From Dyella humicola (GTDB taxonomy: Bacteria; Pseudomonadota; Gammaproteobacteria; Xanthomonadales; Rhodanobacteraceae), in the NCBI RefSeq assembly GCF_026283945.1, contig NZ_JAPDPC010000003.1:186001-250000 (forward strand): DNA of 64,000 nt. The letters are read 5' to 3'. This document shows, one piece after another, positions 8,695 to 17,785 of the stretch. The notes beneath the pieces are model-generated. The model searched no databases. It was not told the origin of the DNA and worked only from the letters and a program-made list of their open reading frames with translations. The translations under genes and the position numbers were made by a program. The number at the start of each line of letters is the position of its first letter. Positions within the stretch are counted from its first letter, which is position 1.

Positions 8695-10179
8695 TCACGC
8701 ATTCGCGCCGGCGGGGAGTCGTCGTTCACCAAGCTCGTGCTCGATGCGCAGCTCCAGGGATTTGTCGATCTTGTAAAAAAACATCAGCGCCGCGCCGAGC
8801 AAGAACGGGATGGAGCAGAACAGGCTGACGGTCAGGCGTATGCCGTTGACGACGTCCGCTGACTGGGTGTCCGCACCCGCCTGATAGCCGTGATAGGCGA
8901 GGATGCCGGCCACCAGCGCACCACCCATGCTGAGTCCAAACTTCAGGCCGCACAGCATGGCCGAAAAGATGATGGCGGTAGCGCGTCGACGGTTTTTCCA
9001 TTCGGAATAATCCGCGACGTCGGCAATCATTGCCCACAACAGCGGAATGGTGATGCCGTAGAAGAAGCCATGAAAGATGTACGAGACAACGACCAGACCG
9101 ATGGCATCGGGTGGATAGAAATAGAAGGCCAGCAGGAACAGGGTCGAGGCGAACAATGCGCCGCCGAACACATCGCGTTTGCCGAAGCGGTCAGCGAGCC
9201 GCTTGGAGAAGCCGATGCCGACAATCATGAAGATGATGCCCAGACCGTTGAACAAGCTGAAGGCCGAGGTTGGCGCATCCTTCGGCCAGCTGAATTCGGT
9301 CAGTCCCATGCCGGCCAGCAGGTGGTTCAAGCCCGCGATAAAACTGTTGAAGCCAATGCGGTCGAGGAAGGCGGTCAGTGACGCGTCGTCCAGGTAATAC
9401 TTGAAATAGTAGATATACGTGCCGCCCTTGAGCGCGAGATTGACGAACAGCAGGATGGTGACGGCCAGCATGATCTGCCAGGGCTTGTTCCTGGCCAGGT
9501 CGGCCAGGTCGTCACGCACGCTGGCGCTCTGCTCTGCCGTGGGCGTGATGCGTTCCTTGGTGGTAAAGAACGTGATCAGGAAAAACACCGTTCCGACGAT
9601 GGCGAACAGCGTCATCGTGTTGTGGAAGCCGCGTGCCTTGTCGCCGCCGCCAAGCATCAGCACCAGCGGCAGCAACAGCACCTGGACAATGAACTGCGCC
9701 ACCATCACCGCCACGAAGCGGTAGGACGAAAGGCTGTTGCGCTGCGCCATGCTGCCGGTGAGCACGCCGCTCAACGCGGAATAGGGGAGATTGTTGGCGA
9801 TATAGACCAGCACGAGCAGCGAGTAGGTGGCCATCGCATAGGTCACCTTGCCTTGTTCGCCCAGCGACGGTGTGCTGAAGGCCAGCAGGGAAAGTGCGCC
9901 GAACGGCAACGCAGTCCACAGCACCCACGGGCGGAACTTGCCCCAGCGCGTGTGGGTGCGATCGGCGATCAGGCCCATGACGGGCGTGAACACGAAAGCG
10001 CCCAGGGTGCCGACAACAAACATGATGGTCGCCGCCGTGCCCGCAGGAATGCGGAACACGTCGGTATAGAAGAACGCCAGGAAGGTGACCAGCGTCTGGA
10101 AAATCAGGTTGGCAGCCAGATCGCCAAGGCTGTAGCCGACCTTTTCCGTCACCGAGAGTGTTTGGGATGTGTTGTTCAT
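8695..10179 (-). CDS. GPH-family sugar:cation symporter (MelB/XynT type)
   Basis: A 494-aa inner-membrane carrier with about 12 hydrophobic segments. It has the glycoside-pentoside-hexuronide family opening KVGYSLGDLAANLIFQTL, the conserved loop GLIADRTHTRWGKFRPW between helices 2 and 3, and the domain-2 element MIADVADYSEWKNRRRATAI. These are the cation-site and sugar-site signatures of MelB/XynT-like symporters. I chose the ATG at 10179; the longer frame to 10299 adds 40 basic residues and runs across the intergenic hairpin. It probably imports xylosides or arabinosides made in the periplasm for the adjacent cytoplasmic GH43 enzyme. It lies 132 nt downstream of the TonB-dependent receptor with a strong hairpin in between. 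Confidence 0.92.
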   Translation of the reverse strand: MNNTSQTLSVTEKVGYSLGDLAANLIFQTLVTFLAFFYTDVFRIPAGTAATIMFVVGTLGAFVFTPVMGLIADRTHTRWGKFRPWVLWTALPFGALSLLAFSTPSLGEQGKVTYAMATYSLLVLVYIANNLPYSALSGVLTGSMAQRNSLSSYRFVAVMVAQFIVQVLLLPLVLMLGGGDKARGFHNTMTLFAIVGTVFFLITFFTTKERITPTAEQSASVRDDLADLARNKPWQIMLAVTILLFVNLALKGGTYIYYFKYYLDDASLTAFLDRIGFNSFIAGLNHLLAGMGLTEFSWPKDAPTSAFSLFNGLGIIFMIVGIGFSKRLADRFGKRDVFGGALFASTLFLLAFYFYPPDAIGLVVVSYIFHGFFYGITIPLLWAMIADVADYSEWKNRRRATAIIFSAMLCGLKFGLSMGGALVAGILAYHGYQAGADTQSADVVNGIRLTVSLFCSIPFLLGAALMFFYKIDKSLELRIEHELGERRLPAGANA

Positions 10180-10252
10180 GCGCGCTGATTCATCGCTTCG
10201 TCGGGCCGTGGTGAGTGTGACGTACAAACGGCAAGCAGGGTCATGAGACGGT

Positions 10253-10288
10253 GCGGCCCGCCTGGCTTGGAGAAGCCGGGCGGGCCGC
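10253..10288 (-). terminator. Strong GC hairpin between receptor gene and GPH symporter (terminator or attenuator)
   Basis: The arms GCGGCCCGCCTGGCTT (10253-10268) and AAGCCGGGCGGGCCGC (10273-10288) pair over 16 positions with one G-T wobble and a 4-nt loop. It sits 24 nt beyond the stop of the receptor gene on the minus strand. No U-run follows, so it may be a partial stop or a 3-prime-end stabiliser that gives more receptor than transporter mRNA rather than a complete terminator. Confidence 0.65.
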
Positions 10289-10311
10289 CGATACATCAAG
10301 TGAATCCGCTA

Positions 10312-13230
10312 TCAGAAGCTGCCACGGATGCCGAGCATGATCGTATAGCCCGGGGTGTAGTAGGTATACGCGGCATTCTCGTAGGTGAACGTCGTGCGCA
10401 GGGCCGCCTTGGTCATGTTGATGACATTCAAGGTGAGCATCGGCTTCGACTTCCACTGGGCGAACTGGTAGCTGGCCGACATGTCGAGCTGGCCACGCGC
10501 ATCCGTCTTGATCTGGCCGTAGGGCAGACCATTCTGGTTCGGCGAGGAGCTGATCTGCGCGGCGTTCCAGACATAGGACAGGCGGACCATCGCGCCGAAG
10601 TTTTCCCAATAGGTCGTCACGTTATAGGTATGCGGCGAAATGCCGATGGCCTGTGCCGGTACGCCGCTGCCGATGTTGTTCTGCGAGACGACGGTCCAGT
10701 TCGCCGTGATGCCGAGTCCCTTGGTGATGAAGTCCAGTGGCTGCACCCAGTTCGCTTCGGCGCCCTTGATGAAGAGCGTGCCGTCGGCATTCACCTGCTG
10801 CGTGACCTGCACTTGCGCCGCCGCAGGGCCGCCGCGCAGGTTGATCGCCTGCTGCTGCGTATCGGTCAGGCTCGCGAACGGAATGCCCAGCCGGCTGAAC
10901 GGAATCAGGTTGGTACCATTGACCGTGAAACCGGTGATGCGCTTGCCGAACAGGTTGAGGCCCACGTAGCCCTCGCCGCCCGTATACCACTCGCCACCGA
11001 AGTCCAGGTTGGTGGACAGGTACGGCTTCAGGTTGGGATTGCCCTGGGTGGCAATGGCCGCCGCAGGATCACTGAAGTTGGTGTTGGGCACCATGGAGCT
11101 GGGGTCGGGGCGGGTCATCGAGCGCGAGGCTGCCAGGCGCACAATGATGTCGTCAGCCGCGCTATAGGCCAGGTTGAACGACGGCAGGTAGTAGCCGTAA
11201 TTGCTCTTCAGGGTGACGAACTGCAGCTGGCCTCCGATCGACGAAGGACCCTCGATGGACTGATCGGTATAGGCATGGCGCACGCCGCCGTTGACACGCA
11301 GGTCGCGTCCCCAAAGGTCGTACTTGCCATTGCCTTCCAGGAACCACGCCCACGTTCTTTCTTGAATGTTGGCGCTATTGGCACCCGTGGCAGCTGACGT
11401 CGCGATCGGTGCGGTGGCGTTGAGATAGTTGTAGTTACTCAGGGCCTGGAGCGCGGCGAAATTGGTCTGGATGAAGCCGCCCGGGCCGGGCGACAGATAC
11501 TGGGAAAGCGCTGAGTTCGGAACGGCGGCCTCGAGCGTCCTCTGCCACGCGGCGCTGTTGTCGTAGGCATTGATCGCGCGCGAGATGTCGTCGTACGCGA
11601 TGCCGACCTTGAGGTTGTTGCTGTCGTCGCCGAATTGCAGGCTCTGGCTGGCGCCCTTGTTATCGGTGACACGCCGCTCTTTCTGGAGGTTGACGCGATA
11701 CCACTGCCAGCCCAGGTTCGGGTTATTCAGGTCGACGTTCGGCGTGATGCTCGGGAAGTTGCCGCCGATGTTGCTGTAAGACGTCGTGATGCCCTGGCCC
11801 GTCGGGGTCTGGACCAAGAGCGAGGGCTGCTCGTTGAGATACCAACTGCGCTGTGTATAGCCCTGGAAGTCGAGCTTGAATTCATCATTCGTGCCGAACA
11901 GCAACTCACCGCCCGGATTGATGTTGTAGAACTTGACGTGCTCGTTGTATTCGCGCTGCTCCAGGAAATACTGGGAGTTGCCGAACGTGGCCTGGGTCAC
12001 TACGTTGTTCGCATCCACCTGCATATTGGTCGGGATGCCCTGACCGTTGCGGCCGACCAGGTTCATATCCTGACGATCGAAGTCCTGTTCCTTTTTGGAG
12101 AACAAGGTGTCGAGGTAGAAATGCGCCTGTTCGTTGGGGCGGAATTCGAACGACATCAAGGCCGACTGGTGGTCGTTGGTGCCATTGATGAAAGTGGGGC
12201 GGCCCAGGCGCGGAATCAGCGCGTTGGCGATCTGCCCCGTGGTCAGGCCCGGGTTGTTGGCCAACAGCCACGCGTTGTTGATCGTCTGGCCCGCCACCAG
12301 GCCAGCACCGGCGCCGACCGGCACCGTCCCCGGAATGACCCAGCCGCCGCCAGCGGGGCTGCATGAACCCGAGGCGATGCCGCACTGGGCCGCGGTCAGG
12401 TGCGGTGTGGTCCAGCCGACCGATTCGAAACCGCGTACGTCGTAATCGGACTTCGCTCCGGTGAGGCCGATCAGCGCGCCGAAGGTGTTGTCGGCACTGG
12501 TCCAGCTACCAATCAGGGAGCCACGCGGTTTTACGTCGCTGCCGATCGAGTTATAGCTGCCCTGCGCCGAATAGGTCAGGTGCGTGCCGGGGTTGTCGAA
12601 CGGACGCGTTGTGCGCATGTCCACCACGCCGGCCACGCCGCCTTCGGTCTGGCTGGCTTCCGACGTCTTGTTCACCGTCAGCTGCGTGAAGAACTCGGTG
12701 GGCAGCAGGTTCAGATCGACTTCGCGGTTCTGGTTCTGCGAGTCGAGCGTACCGGAGGAGGCGATGGCCGCCTGGTTGCCGTTGAGTAGGATCTTGGTGA
12801 AGTTCGTGCCCAGGCCGCGGATCTGAATGTTCACGCCTTCGCCGGTGACGTCTCGCGAAATCTGCACACCGGGAACGCGAGCCAGCGCTTCGGCGATATT
12901 CGTCGCCGGGAACTTGCCGATGTCCTCGGCAAACACCGTGTCGATGACATTGGTCGAGTCGCGCTTGGCGTCGGTCGAAAACTGCAGGCTGCTGCGATAG
13001 CTGCCACTGACGTTGACGGCGCCGAGCTGCTTGACCGGAGCTGGCTGATCGTTAGGTCCCTGCGCCGCGCCGGGTGCGGCGGGCGTGGTGGCGGTGCCCT
13101 GCGCATCAGCCTGAGCTTGCGACGACGTCTGAGCCTGCGACTGGTCGTCTGCCTGGGCGGTTCCCACCATACCCAGCAAAGCAAGACTCAAAGCATGGGC
13201 CAACACTGTTTTTGCACACTGGATCTTCAC
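10312..13230 (-). CDS. TonB-dependent outer-membrane receptor for xylan oligosaccharides
   Basis: A 972-aa outer-membrane receptor starting at a GTG with GGGAG 5-6 nt upstream. A signal peptide (residues 1-27, ending TAQA) is followed by a Gln/Ala/Pro-rich linker, then a plug domain (about 75-220: VFAEDIGKFPATNIAEALARVPGV ... INIQIRGLG-like stretch, and GGVAGVVDM) and a 22-strand barrel ending in GIRGSF with a terminal Phe. This is the Caulobacter/Xanthomonas sugar type of receptor, larger than siderophore receptors. It would move xylo-oligosaccharides into the periplasm with TonB energy. It diverges from the hexuronate transporter gene, and a 14-bp operator lies 124 nt upstream. The substrate is inferred from the neighbours. 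Confidence 0.92.
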   Translation of the reverse strand: MKIQCAKTVLAHALSLALLGMVGTAQADDQSQAQTSSQAQADAQGTATTPAAPGAAQGPNDQPAPVKQLGAVNVSGSYRSSLQFSTDAKRDSTNVIDTVFAEDIGKFPATNIAEALARVPGVQISRDVTGEGVNIQIRGLGTNFTKILLNGNQAAIASSGTLDSQNQNREVDLNLLPTEFFTQLTVNKTSEASQTEGGVAGVVDMRTTRPFDNPGTHLTYSAQGSYNSIGSDVKPRGSLIGSWTSADNTFGALIGLTGAKSDYDVRGFESVGWTTPHLTAAQCGIASGSCSPAGGGWVIPGTVPVGAGAGLVAGQTINNAWLLANNPGLTTGQIANALIPRLGRPTFINGTNDHQSALMSFEFRPNEQAHFYLDTLFSKKEQDFDRQDMNLVGRNGQGIPTNMQVDANNVVTQATFGNSQYFLEQREYNEHVKFYNINPGGELLFGTNDEFKLDFQGYTQRSWYLNEQPSLLVQTPTGQGITTSYSNIGGNFPSITPNVDLNNPNLGWQWYRVNLQKERRVTDNKGASQSLQFGDDSNNLKVGIAYDDISRAINAYDNSAAWQRTLEAAVPNSALSQYLSPGPGGFIQTNFAALQALSNYNYLNATAPIATSAATGANSANIQERTWAWFLEGNGKYDLWGRDLRVNGGVRHAYTDQSIEGPSSIGGQLQFVTLKSNYGYYLPSFNLAYSAADDIIVRLAASRSMTRPDPSSMVPNTNFSDPAAAIATQGNPNLKPYLSTNLDFGGEWYTGGEGYVGLNLFGKRITGFTVNGTNLIPFSRLGIPFASLTDTQQQAINLRGGPAAAQVQVTQQVNADGTLFIKGAEANWVQPLDFITKGLGITANWTVVSQNNIGSGVPAQAIGISPHTYNVTTYWENFGAMVRLSYVWNAAQISSSPNQNGLPYGQIKTDARGQLDMSASYQFAQWKSKPMLTLNVINMTKAALRTTFTYENAAYTYYTPGYTIMLGIRGSF

Positions 13231-13354
13231 CGTACTCCCTCCCTCATTTCTTGTACCTTTTTGTGTCCCCTTGGAGCGCCCCCTGCGTGCTCGCCAACTG
13301 GACGATTGGATGCGACGACTTACTGGGGCGATCTGCCTAGATGGCCTAGCCGAA

Positions 13355-13368
13355 CGGTAGCGCTAACA
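13355..13368. promoter_or_regulatory. LacI-type operator (xyl-box) upstream of the TonB-dependent receptor
   Basis: CGGTAGCGCTAACA, a near-palindrome centred on TAGCGCTA. It differs by one base from the exact TGGTAGCGCTAACA copies at 13520 and 37816. It lies about 125 nt upstream of the receptor start. Read in the direction of transcription it is TGTTAGCGCTACCG. The motif is the one I recall for the xylan regulon of Xanthomonas campestris. Confidence 0.8.
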
Positions 13369-13519
13369 TTTTGAACTCGCACGCTGCATGGCAGCATTGG
13401 CCGATGTAACCCAAGAAAACAGCAAAAAGGCCGGAAAATACGCCGCCGAATGGAAATTGAAGGGGCGCTTTTCTTCGAGCCAAAACGCGGTCTGGCGTGG
13501 GCAATTGTCGCTGTAGTAG

Positions 13520-13533
13520 TGTTAGCGCTACCA
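13520..13533. promoter_or_regulatory. LacI-type operator (xyl-box) upstream of hexuronate transporter-xylanase-uxaC
   Basis: TGTTAGCGCTACCA, the exact reverse complement of TGGTAGCGCTAACA. It lies 136 nt upstream of the transporter start, almost the same distance as the first box is from the receptor start, and in the same orientation relative to transcription. The divergent genes therefore each seem to have their own promoter and operator. Confidence 0.85.
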
Positions 13534-13668
13534 CGACGCTTGGGCTGCGCGGCACGTGTCGATGCTGCAGCGCAGAAAAAGGCACGCTGGATCTGGCCCT
13601 GTTTTGGTTGCCTCGACTTCCATTTGAACCAGGGGATGGCCACAAGGGCCGGCAAGTTTGGATGTGAT

Positions 13669-15006
13669 ATGGACGATGTCAGTCAGATGATGGCCGCCTC
13701 GAGGCCGGGCACGAAGATCGGCCGCTTTCGCTGGCGCGTCTGCGCCATGCTGCTGGCGGCAACCACCATCAATTACATCGACCGCCAGGTCTTTGGGGTA
13801 CTGGCGCCGTTTCTGCAGGACAAGATCGGCTGGAACGAGATCGAATACGGCCACATCGTCACAGCGTTCCAGGCCGCCTATGCGATTGGCCTGCTCTGTG
13901 CCGGCGCCGTCATCGACAAGTTCGGCACGCGTATCGGCTACGCCCTCGCCATCGGTATCTGGAGTCTGGCCGCGATGGGCCACTCGCTCGCCACCGGCGT
14001 CGTCAGTTTCGCGGTGGCGCGCTTTGCCTTGGGCCTGGGCGAGTCGGGTAACTTCCCGGCTGCGATCAAGGCGGTGGCCGAATGGTTTCCACAACGGGAA
14101 CGCGCGCTGGCCGCGGGCATCTTCAACTCGGGCTCGAATATCGGCGCGATCGCGGCGCCCTTGCTGGTGCCGATCGCCGCGGCCAAGTGGGGCTGGCAGG
14201 CCGCCTTTCTTTTCACCGGTGCGCTGAGCGCCACCTGGCTGCTGGTATGGCTGCTGACCTACCGCACTCCGGATCAGCAGCCGCGCCTGTCGGCCGCCGA
14301 GCGGGCCTATATTGGCCATGAACCGCCCGCGCCACGCGCTCGCGTCCCCTGGTCGAAACTGCTGCGTTATCGGCAGTCCTGGGCGATGGTTGCCGCGAAA
14401 TTCATCACCGATCCGATCTGGTGGTTCTTTATCTTCTGGCTGCCGAAATTTCTGCATGCCACCTATGGCCTTTCCCTGTTGGGGCTCGGGCCGCCGTTGA
14501 TCGTGATCTTCGTGCTTGCCGACCTCGGCAGCATCAGTGGTGGCTGGCTGGCCGGCCGCCTGATCCGGTCGGGTTGGAGCGTCAACCGTGCGCGCAAGGG
14601 CGCGATGCTGATCTGTGCGTTGATGATCGTGCCGGTTATTTTCGCGGCGAAGGCGAACAACTTGTGGCTGGCCGTCGCGCTGGTCGGGCTGGCAACGGCC
14701 GGGCACCAAGGCTGGTCGGCCAATGTCTATACGCTGGCGTCAGACATGTTTCCGCGCCATGCGGTCGCTTCGGTGGTCGGCATCGGCGGCTTCGCCGGCG
14801 CGGTGGGAGGCATGCTGATATCCACCGTGATTGGCCTGTTGCTGCAGGCCACCGGAAGCTATGTACCCGTCTTCATGATGGCCGGCTTCGCCTATCTTCT
14901 GGCCCTGGTCGTGGTCCAGTGGCTGGTGCCCCGACTGGAACCGGCGCGACTGGATGAGCCTCCGTCAGCCACCTCACCTCCTTCACCCATCGTCGCAGCG
15001 GAGTAG
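13669..15006 (+). CDS. MFS hexuronate transporter (ExuT type, anion:cation symporter family)
   Basis: A 445-aa inner-membrane carrier with 12 predicted helices. The family signature is present: TTINYIDRQVFGVLAPFLQ in helix 1 (the NYIDR motif of ExuT-type carriers), RFALGLGESGNFPAAIKAVAEWFP in helix 4, and WWFFIFWLPKFL in helix 7. It should import D-glucuronate, D-galacturonate or aldouronates. An open frame reaches back to 13450, but that would put the operator at 13520 inside the gene, so I chose the ATG at 13669 (ATGs at 13636 and 13687 are alternatives). It is followed 7 nt later by the GH10 xylanase and then uronate isomerase, an uptake-and-use unit. Confidence 0.9.
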   Translation: MDDVSQMMAASRPGTKIGRFRWRVCAMLLAATTINYIDRQVFGVLAPFLQDKIGWNEIEYGHIVTAFQAAYAIGLLCAGAVIDKFGTRIGYALAIGIWSLAAMGHSLATGVVSFAVARFALGLGESGNFPAAIKAVAEWFPQRERALAAGIFNSGSNIGAIAAPLLVPIAAAKWGWQAAFLFTGALSATWLLVWLLTYRTPDQQPRLSAAERAYIGHEPPAPRARVPWSKLLRYRQSWAMVAAKFITDPIWWFFIFWLPKFLHATYGLSLLGLGPPLIVIFVLADLGSISGGWLAGRLIRSGWSVNRARKGAMLICALMIVPVIFAAKANNLWLAVALVGLATAGHQGWSANVYTLASDMFPRHAVASVVGIGGFAGAVGGMLISTVIGLLLQATGSYVPVFMMAGFAYLLALVVVQWLVPRLEPARLDEPPSATSPPSPIVAAE

Positions 15007-15013
15007 TGTCACC

Positions 15014-16027
15014 ATGAAAAACGCGTTCGTCCTGTGGCTCGCGCTGGCGCTTGCGGTGCCCGCCCTGCATGCGCAAGACACCGCCTTGGCCGCTGGCCAG
15101 CAAAAGTTCCTTGGCAGTGCCTATGGCAAGAAGCAGGCGCCGGACTTTGCCAGCTACTGGAACAAGGTCACACCGGAAAACGCGGGCAAATGGGGCAGCG
15201 TAGAGGCGGTGCGTGGCGAGATGAACTGGACCGCGCTCGACGAGGCATACCACTTCGCCAAGTCGCATGGCATGCCATTCCACATGCACGTGCTGGTCTG
15301 GGGCCAACAGCAGCCCGCGTGGATCAGCAAGCTGCCACCTGACGAACAACGCCGGGAAATCGAGCAGTGGTTTTCCTCCGTCGCGGAACGCTATCCGGAC
15401 GCGGATTTCGTGGAAGTGGTCAACGAGCCTCTGCAGCACCCACCCACCGGGGGCCATAAGGACAGCGGCAACTACATGCAGGCGCTGGGCGGCAGCGGCG
15501 CCACGGGCTGGGGCTGGATCATCAACGCGTTCCGCATGGCACGTCAGCACTTTCCCCACGCCAAGTTGTTGATCAACGACTACAGCATCACGCGTAGCAA
15601 CAGAGATACCCAGCGCTACCGCCAGATCATCGAGCTGTTGCAGAAGGAGCATCTGATCGACGGCATCGGCTTGCAGGAGCACGCGTTCGAGACCACGCCC
15701 GACGTACCGCTGTCGGTGCATCGCGCGAACCTGGATGTGCTGGCGGCGACGGGCTTGCCGATCTATATCACCGAGCTCGATATCGATGGCCGCGACGACA
15801 GCCAACAGCTCAAGAACTACCAGCGCGTGTTCCCGCTGTTCTGGGAGCATCCGGACGTCAAGGGCATCACGCTATGGGGTTTCCGACCGGGCCTGTGGCG
15901 CGACAAGCAGGGTGCCTACCTGGTCCGCAAGGATGGCAGCGAGCGCCCGGCACTGGTCTGGTTGCGTAACTACGTGCATGGCGAAAACGCACCCGTTACC
16001 GGAGAATCACGTCCGCAAGCGCATTGA
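15014..16027 (+). CDS. GH10 endo-1,4-beta-xylanase, secreted
   Basis: A 337-aa protein with a signal peptide (residues 1-20, ending LHAQ) and one (beta/alpha)8 GH10 domain. The substrate-binding start FASYWNKVTPENAGKW, HMHVLVWG, the acid/base E138 in VEVVNEP and the nucleophile E254 in YITELDID are all present. It hydrolyses internal bonds of (glucurono)xylan in the periplasm or outside the cell. There is no carbohydrate-binding module, so it resembles the short periplasmic-type GH10 enzymes that cut imported oligosaccharides. It starts 7 nt after the transporter stop with GGAG upstream; the longer frame from 14954 would run inside the transporter gene. Confidence 0.96.
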   Translation: MKNAFVLWLALALAVPALHAQDTALAAGQQKFLGSAYGKKQAPDFASYWNKVTPENAGKWGSVEAVRGEMNWTALDEAYHFAKSHGMPFHMHVLVWGQQQPAWISKLPPDEQRREIEQWFSSVAERYPDADFVEVVNEPLQHPPTGGHKDSGNYMQALGGSGATGWGWIINAFRMARQHFPHAKLLINDYSITRSNRDTQRYRQIIELLQKEHLIDGIGLQEHAFETTPDVPLSVHRANLDVLAATGLPIYITELDIDGRDDSQQLKNYQRVFPLFWEHPDVKGITLWGFRPGLWRDKQGAYLVRKDGSERPALVWLRNYVHGENAPVTGESRPQAH

Positions 16028-16111
16028 TGTCCAGAGAGGTCCCATAGCGCCGATCCGTCCATTCGCCACTTTCATCTCGCCGCATCACTTGAAGAGAAAC
16101 GTACTCCCGCC

Positions 16112-17536
16112 ATGAATACCGGAACGCATCCCCTGGCCTTGCATGAAGATCGCCTGTTCTCGTCCGATGCCGTGCAGCGTGCGATCGCACGCCGCTTGTA
16201 TGCGCTGGTCGCCAAACTGCCGATCATCAGCCCGCATGGCCATACCGATCCGTCGTGGTTCGCCGACAACCAGGCCTTCGCCAACGCGACCGAGCTGCTG
16301 CTGCTGCCGGATCATTACGTGTTCCGCATGCTTTACAGCCAGGGCATTTCGCTGGACGCGCTTGGCATCCCGCGTGGCGATGGTTCCCGTGCCAGCGTCG
16401 ATCCGCGGGAAGCATGGCGCCTGCTCGCGAAGAATTTCCACTTGTTCCGTGGTACGCCGTCATCGATGTGGCTCAACCATGTCTTCCATGACGTGTTCGG
16501 CCTGCGCGTGCGGCTGGATGCGAGCACGTCCGATCAGTACTACGACCACATCACCGAGGCGCTGCAACAGCCCGCCTTCCGTCCGCGTGCCTTGTTCGAG
16601 CGCTTCAATATCGAATTGATCGCCACGACGGAATCGCCGCTCGATCCTTTGCTGCACCACGCCGCCATTCGCGAGAGCGGATGGGGTGGCCGCGTCATCA
16701 CGGCATACCGGCCGGATCCCGTGGTCGATCCCGAGCACGAGCAGTTCCCGTTCGCCCTGAAAGCCTTCGGCGAGATCACCGGAGAGGACGTCTATAGCTG
16801 GAGCGGCTACCTGCGCGCGCATCGCCAGCGACGCGATTACTTCGCCAGGGCAGGCGCGACCTCGACCGATCATGGGCATCCGAGTGCGGCGACCGCCAAT
16901 CTATCGCCAGCCGAAGCGAGCAAGCTGTTCGACAAGGTCGTCAGCGGCAAGGCCACGGCGGCGGACGCGGAACTGTTCCGCGCGCAGATCCTCACCGAGA
17001 TGGCCGCCATGAGTCTCGACGACGGCCTGGTGATGCAGCTGCACCCCGGTTGCTTCCGCAATCACAATCACCAGCTGTTCGAGCGCTACGGCCGCGACAA
17101 GGGCGCCGACATGCCGCTGCGCACCGAATACATCCAGGCGCTCAAGCCGCTGCTGGATCGCTTCGGCAACGAGCCGGGCTTCAAACTGATCCTGTTCACC
17201 CTGGACGAAAGCACCTATAGCCGCGAGCTGGCCCCGTTGGCTGGCCACTATCCCGCGCTCTTCCTGGGACCGGCGTGGTGGTTCCACGATGCGCCGGAAG
17301 GCATGTGGCGTTTCCGCGAACAGACGCTAAGCAGCGGCGGCTTCTACAACACCGTCGGTTTCAACGATGACACGCGCGCCTTCCTGTCGATTCCGGCGCG
17401 TCATGACGTGGCGCGCAGGGTCGATTGCGCGTTCCTCGCCAAGCTGGTGGCTGAGCACCGCATGGATGAGGACGAGGCGGCGGAGTTGGTGGTTGATCTC
17501 GCCTATAACTTGCCGAAAAAGGCCTACAAACTTTAA
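16112..17536 (+). CDS. uxaC: Uronate (glucuronate) isomerase UxaC
   Basis: A 474-aa cytosolic amidohydrolase-fold enzyme, close to the 470 aa of E. coli UxaC. It converts D-glucuronate to D-fructuronate (and galacturonate to tagaturonate). Visible family features are the metal-binding SPHGHTDPSW (H42, H44), LNHVFHDVFG, TTESPLDPL, MQLHPGCFRNHN, GPAWWFHD and the C-terminal GFNDDTRAFLSIPARHDV. It lies 84 nt after the xylanase on the same strand and supplies the uxuB product further along. The glucuronate comes from 4-O-methyl-glucuronoxylan after the GH67 enzyme has acted. Confidence 0.97.
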   Translation: MNTGTHPLALHEDRLFSSDAVQRAIARRLYALVAKLPIISPHGHTDPSWFADNQAFANATELLLLPDHYVFRMLYSQGISLDALGIPRGDGSRASVDPREAWRLLAKNFHLFRGTPSSMWLNHVFHDVFGLRVRLDASTSDQYYDHITEALQQPAFRPRALFERFNIELIATTESPLDPLLHHAAIRESGWGGRVITAYRPDPVVDPEHEQFPFALKAFGEITGEDVYSWSGYLRAHRQRRDYFARAGATSTDHGHPSAATANLSPAEASKLFDKVVSGKATAADAELFRAQILTEMAAMSLDDGLVMQLHPGCFRNHNHQLFERYGRDKGADMPLRTEYIQALKPLLDRFGNEPGFKLILFTLDESTYSRELAPLAGHYPALFLGPAWWFHDAPEGMWRFREQTLSSGGFYNTVGFNDDTRAFLSIPARHDVARRVDCAFLAKLVAEHRMDEDEAAELVVDLAYNLPKKAYKL

Positions 17537-17564
17537 GGACATCGCTCGTCGTCCCTTCACCGTC

Positions 17565-17584
17565 ATCCCAGCGGAAGCTGGGAT
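17565..17584. repeat. Short intergenic hairpin, ATCCCAGC-GGAA-GCTGGGAT type
   Basis: An 8-bp perfect inverted repeat with a GGAA tetraloop, embedded in CGTCATCCCAGCGGAAGCTG. It is the sort of dispersed CGTCATCCC...GGGATCCAG intergenic element found in many proteobacteria. It lies just after uxaC and may also help end that transcript. Confidence 0.6.
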
Positions 17585-17695
17585 CCAGCGCCTTTCGCTC
17601 TGCTGTGGCGTGGACGCGACCCGGCCCGCCGCAGGCGAGCCCGGTCGCTGAGCCCCTCATACAGGGCGACAAAACCACGACATAATCAGCGTCAT

Positions 17696-17745
17696 CGCGA
17701 GCACCCGCCCCTCACCCCAACCCTCTCCCCGCAGGGGAGAGGGAG
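17696..17745. repeat. C-rich dispersed hairpin repeat (CGCGAGCACCCG ... CCCTCTCCCC/GGGGAGAGGG)
   Basis: CGCGAGCACCCGCCCCTCAC is followed by a perfect 10-bp stem CCCTCTCCCC-gca-GGGGAGAGGG (17721-17743). It lies between convergent uxaC and the GH35 gene, where it can act as a two-way terminator. Related copies occur at 41482-41560 and 50883-51030. The remainder of 17537-17785 holds nothing else I can identify. Confidence 0.75.
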
Positions 17746-17785
17746 CTGAAGGCAAAGAGCGCAGTCGCCGTCATGTCGACATGAC

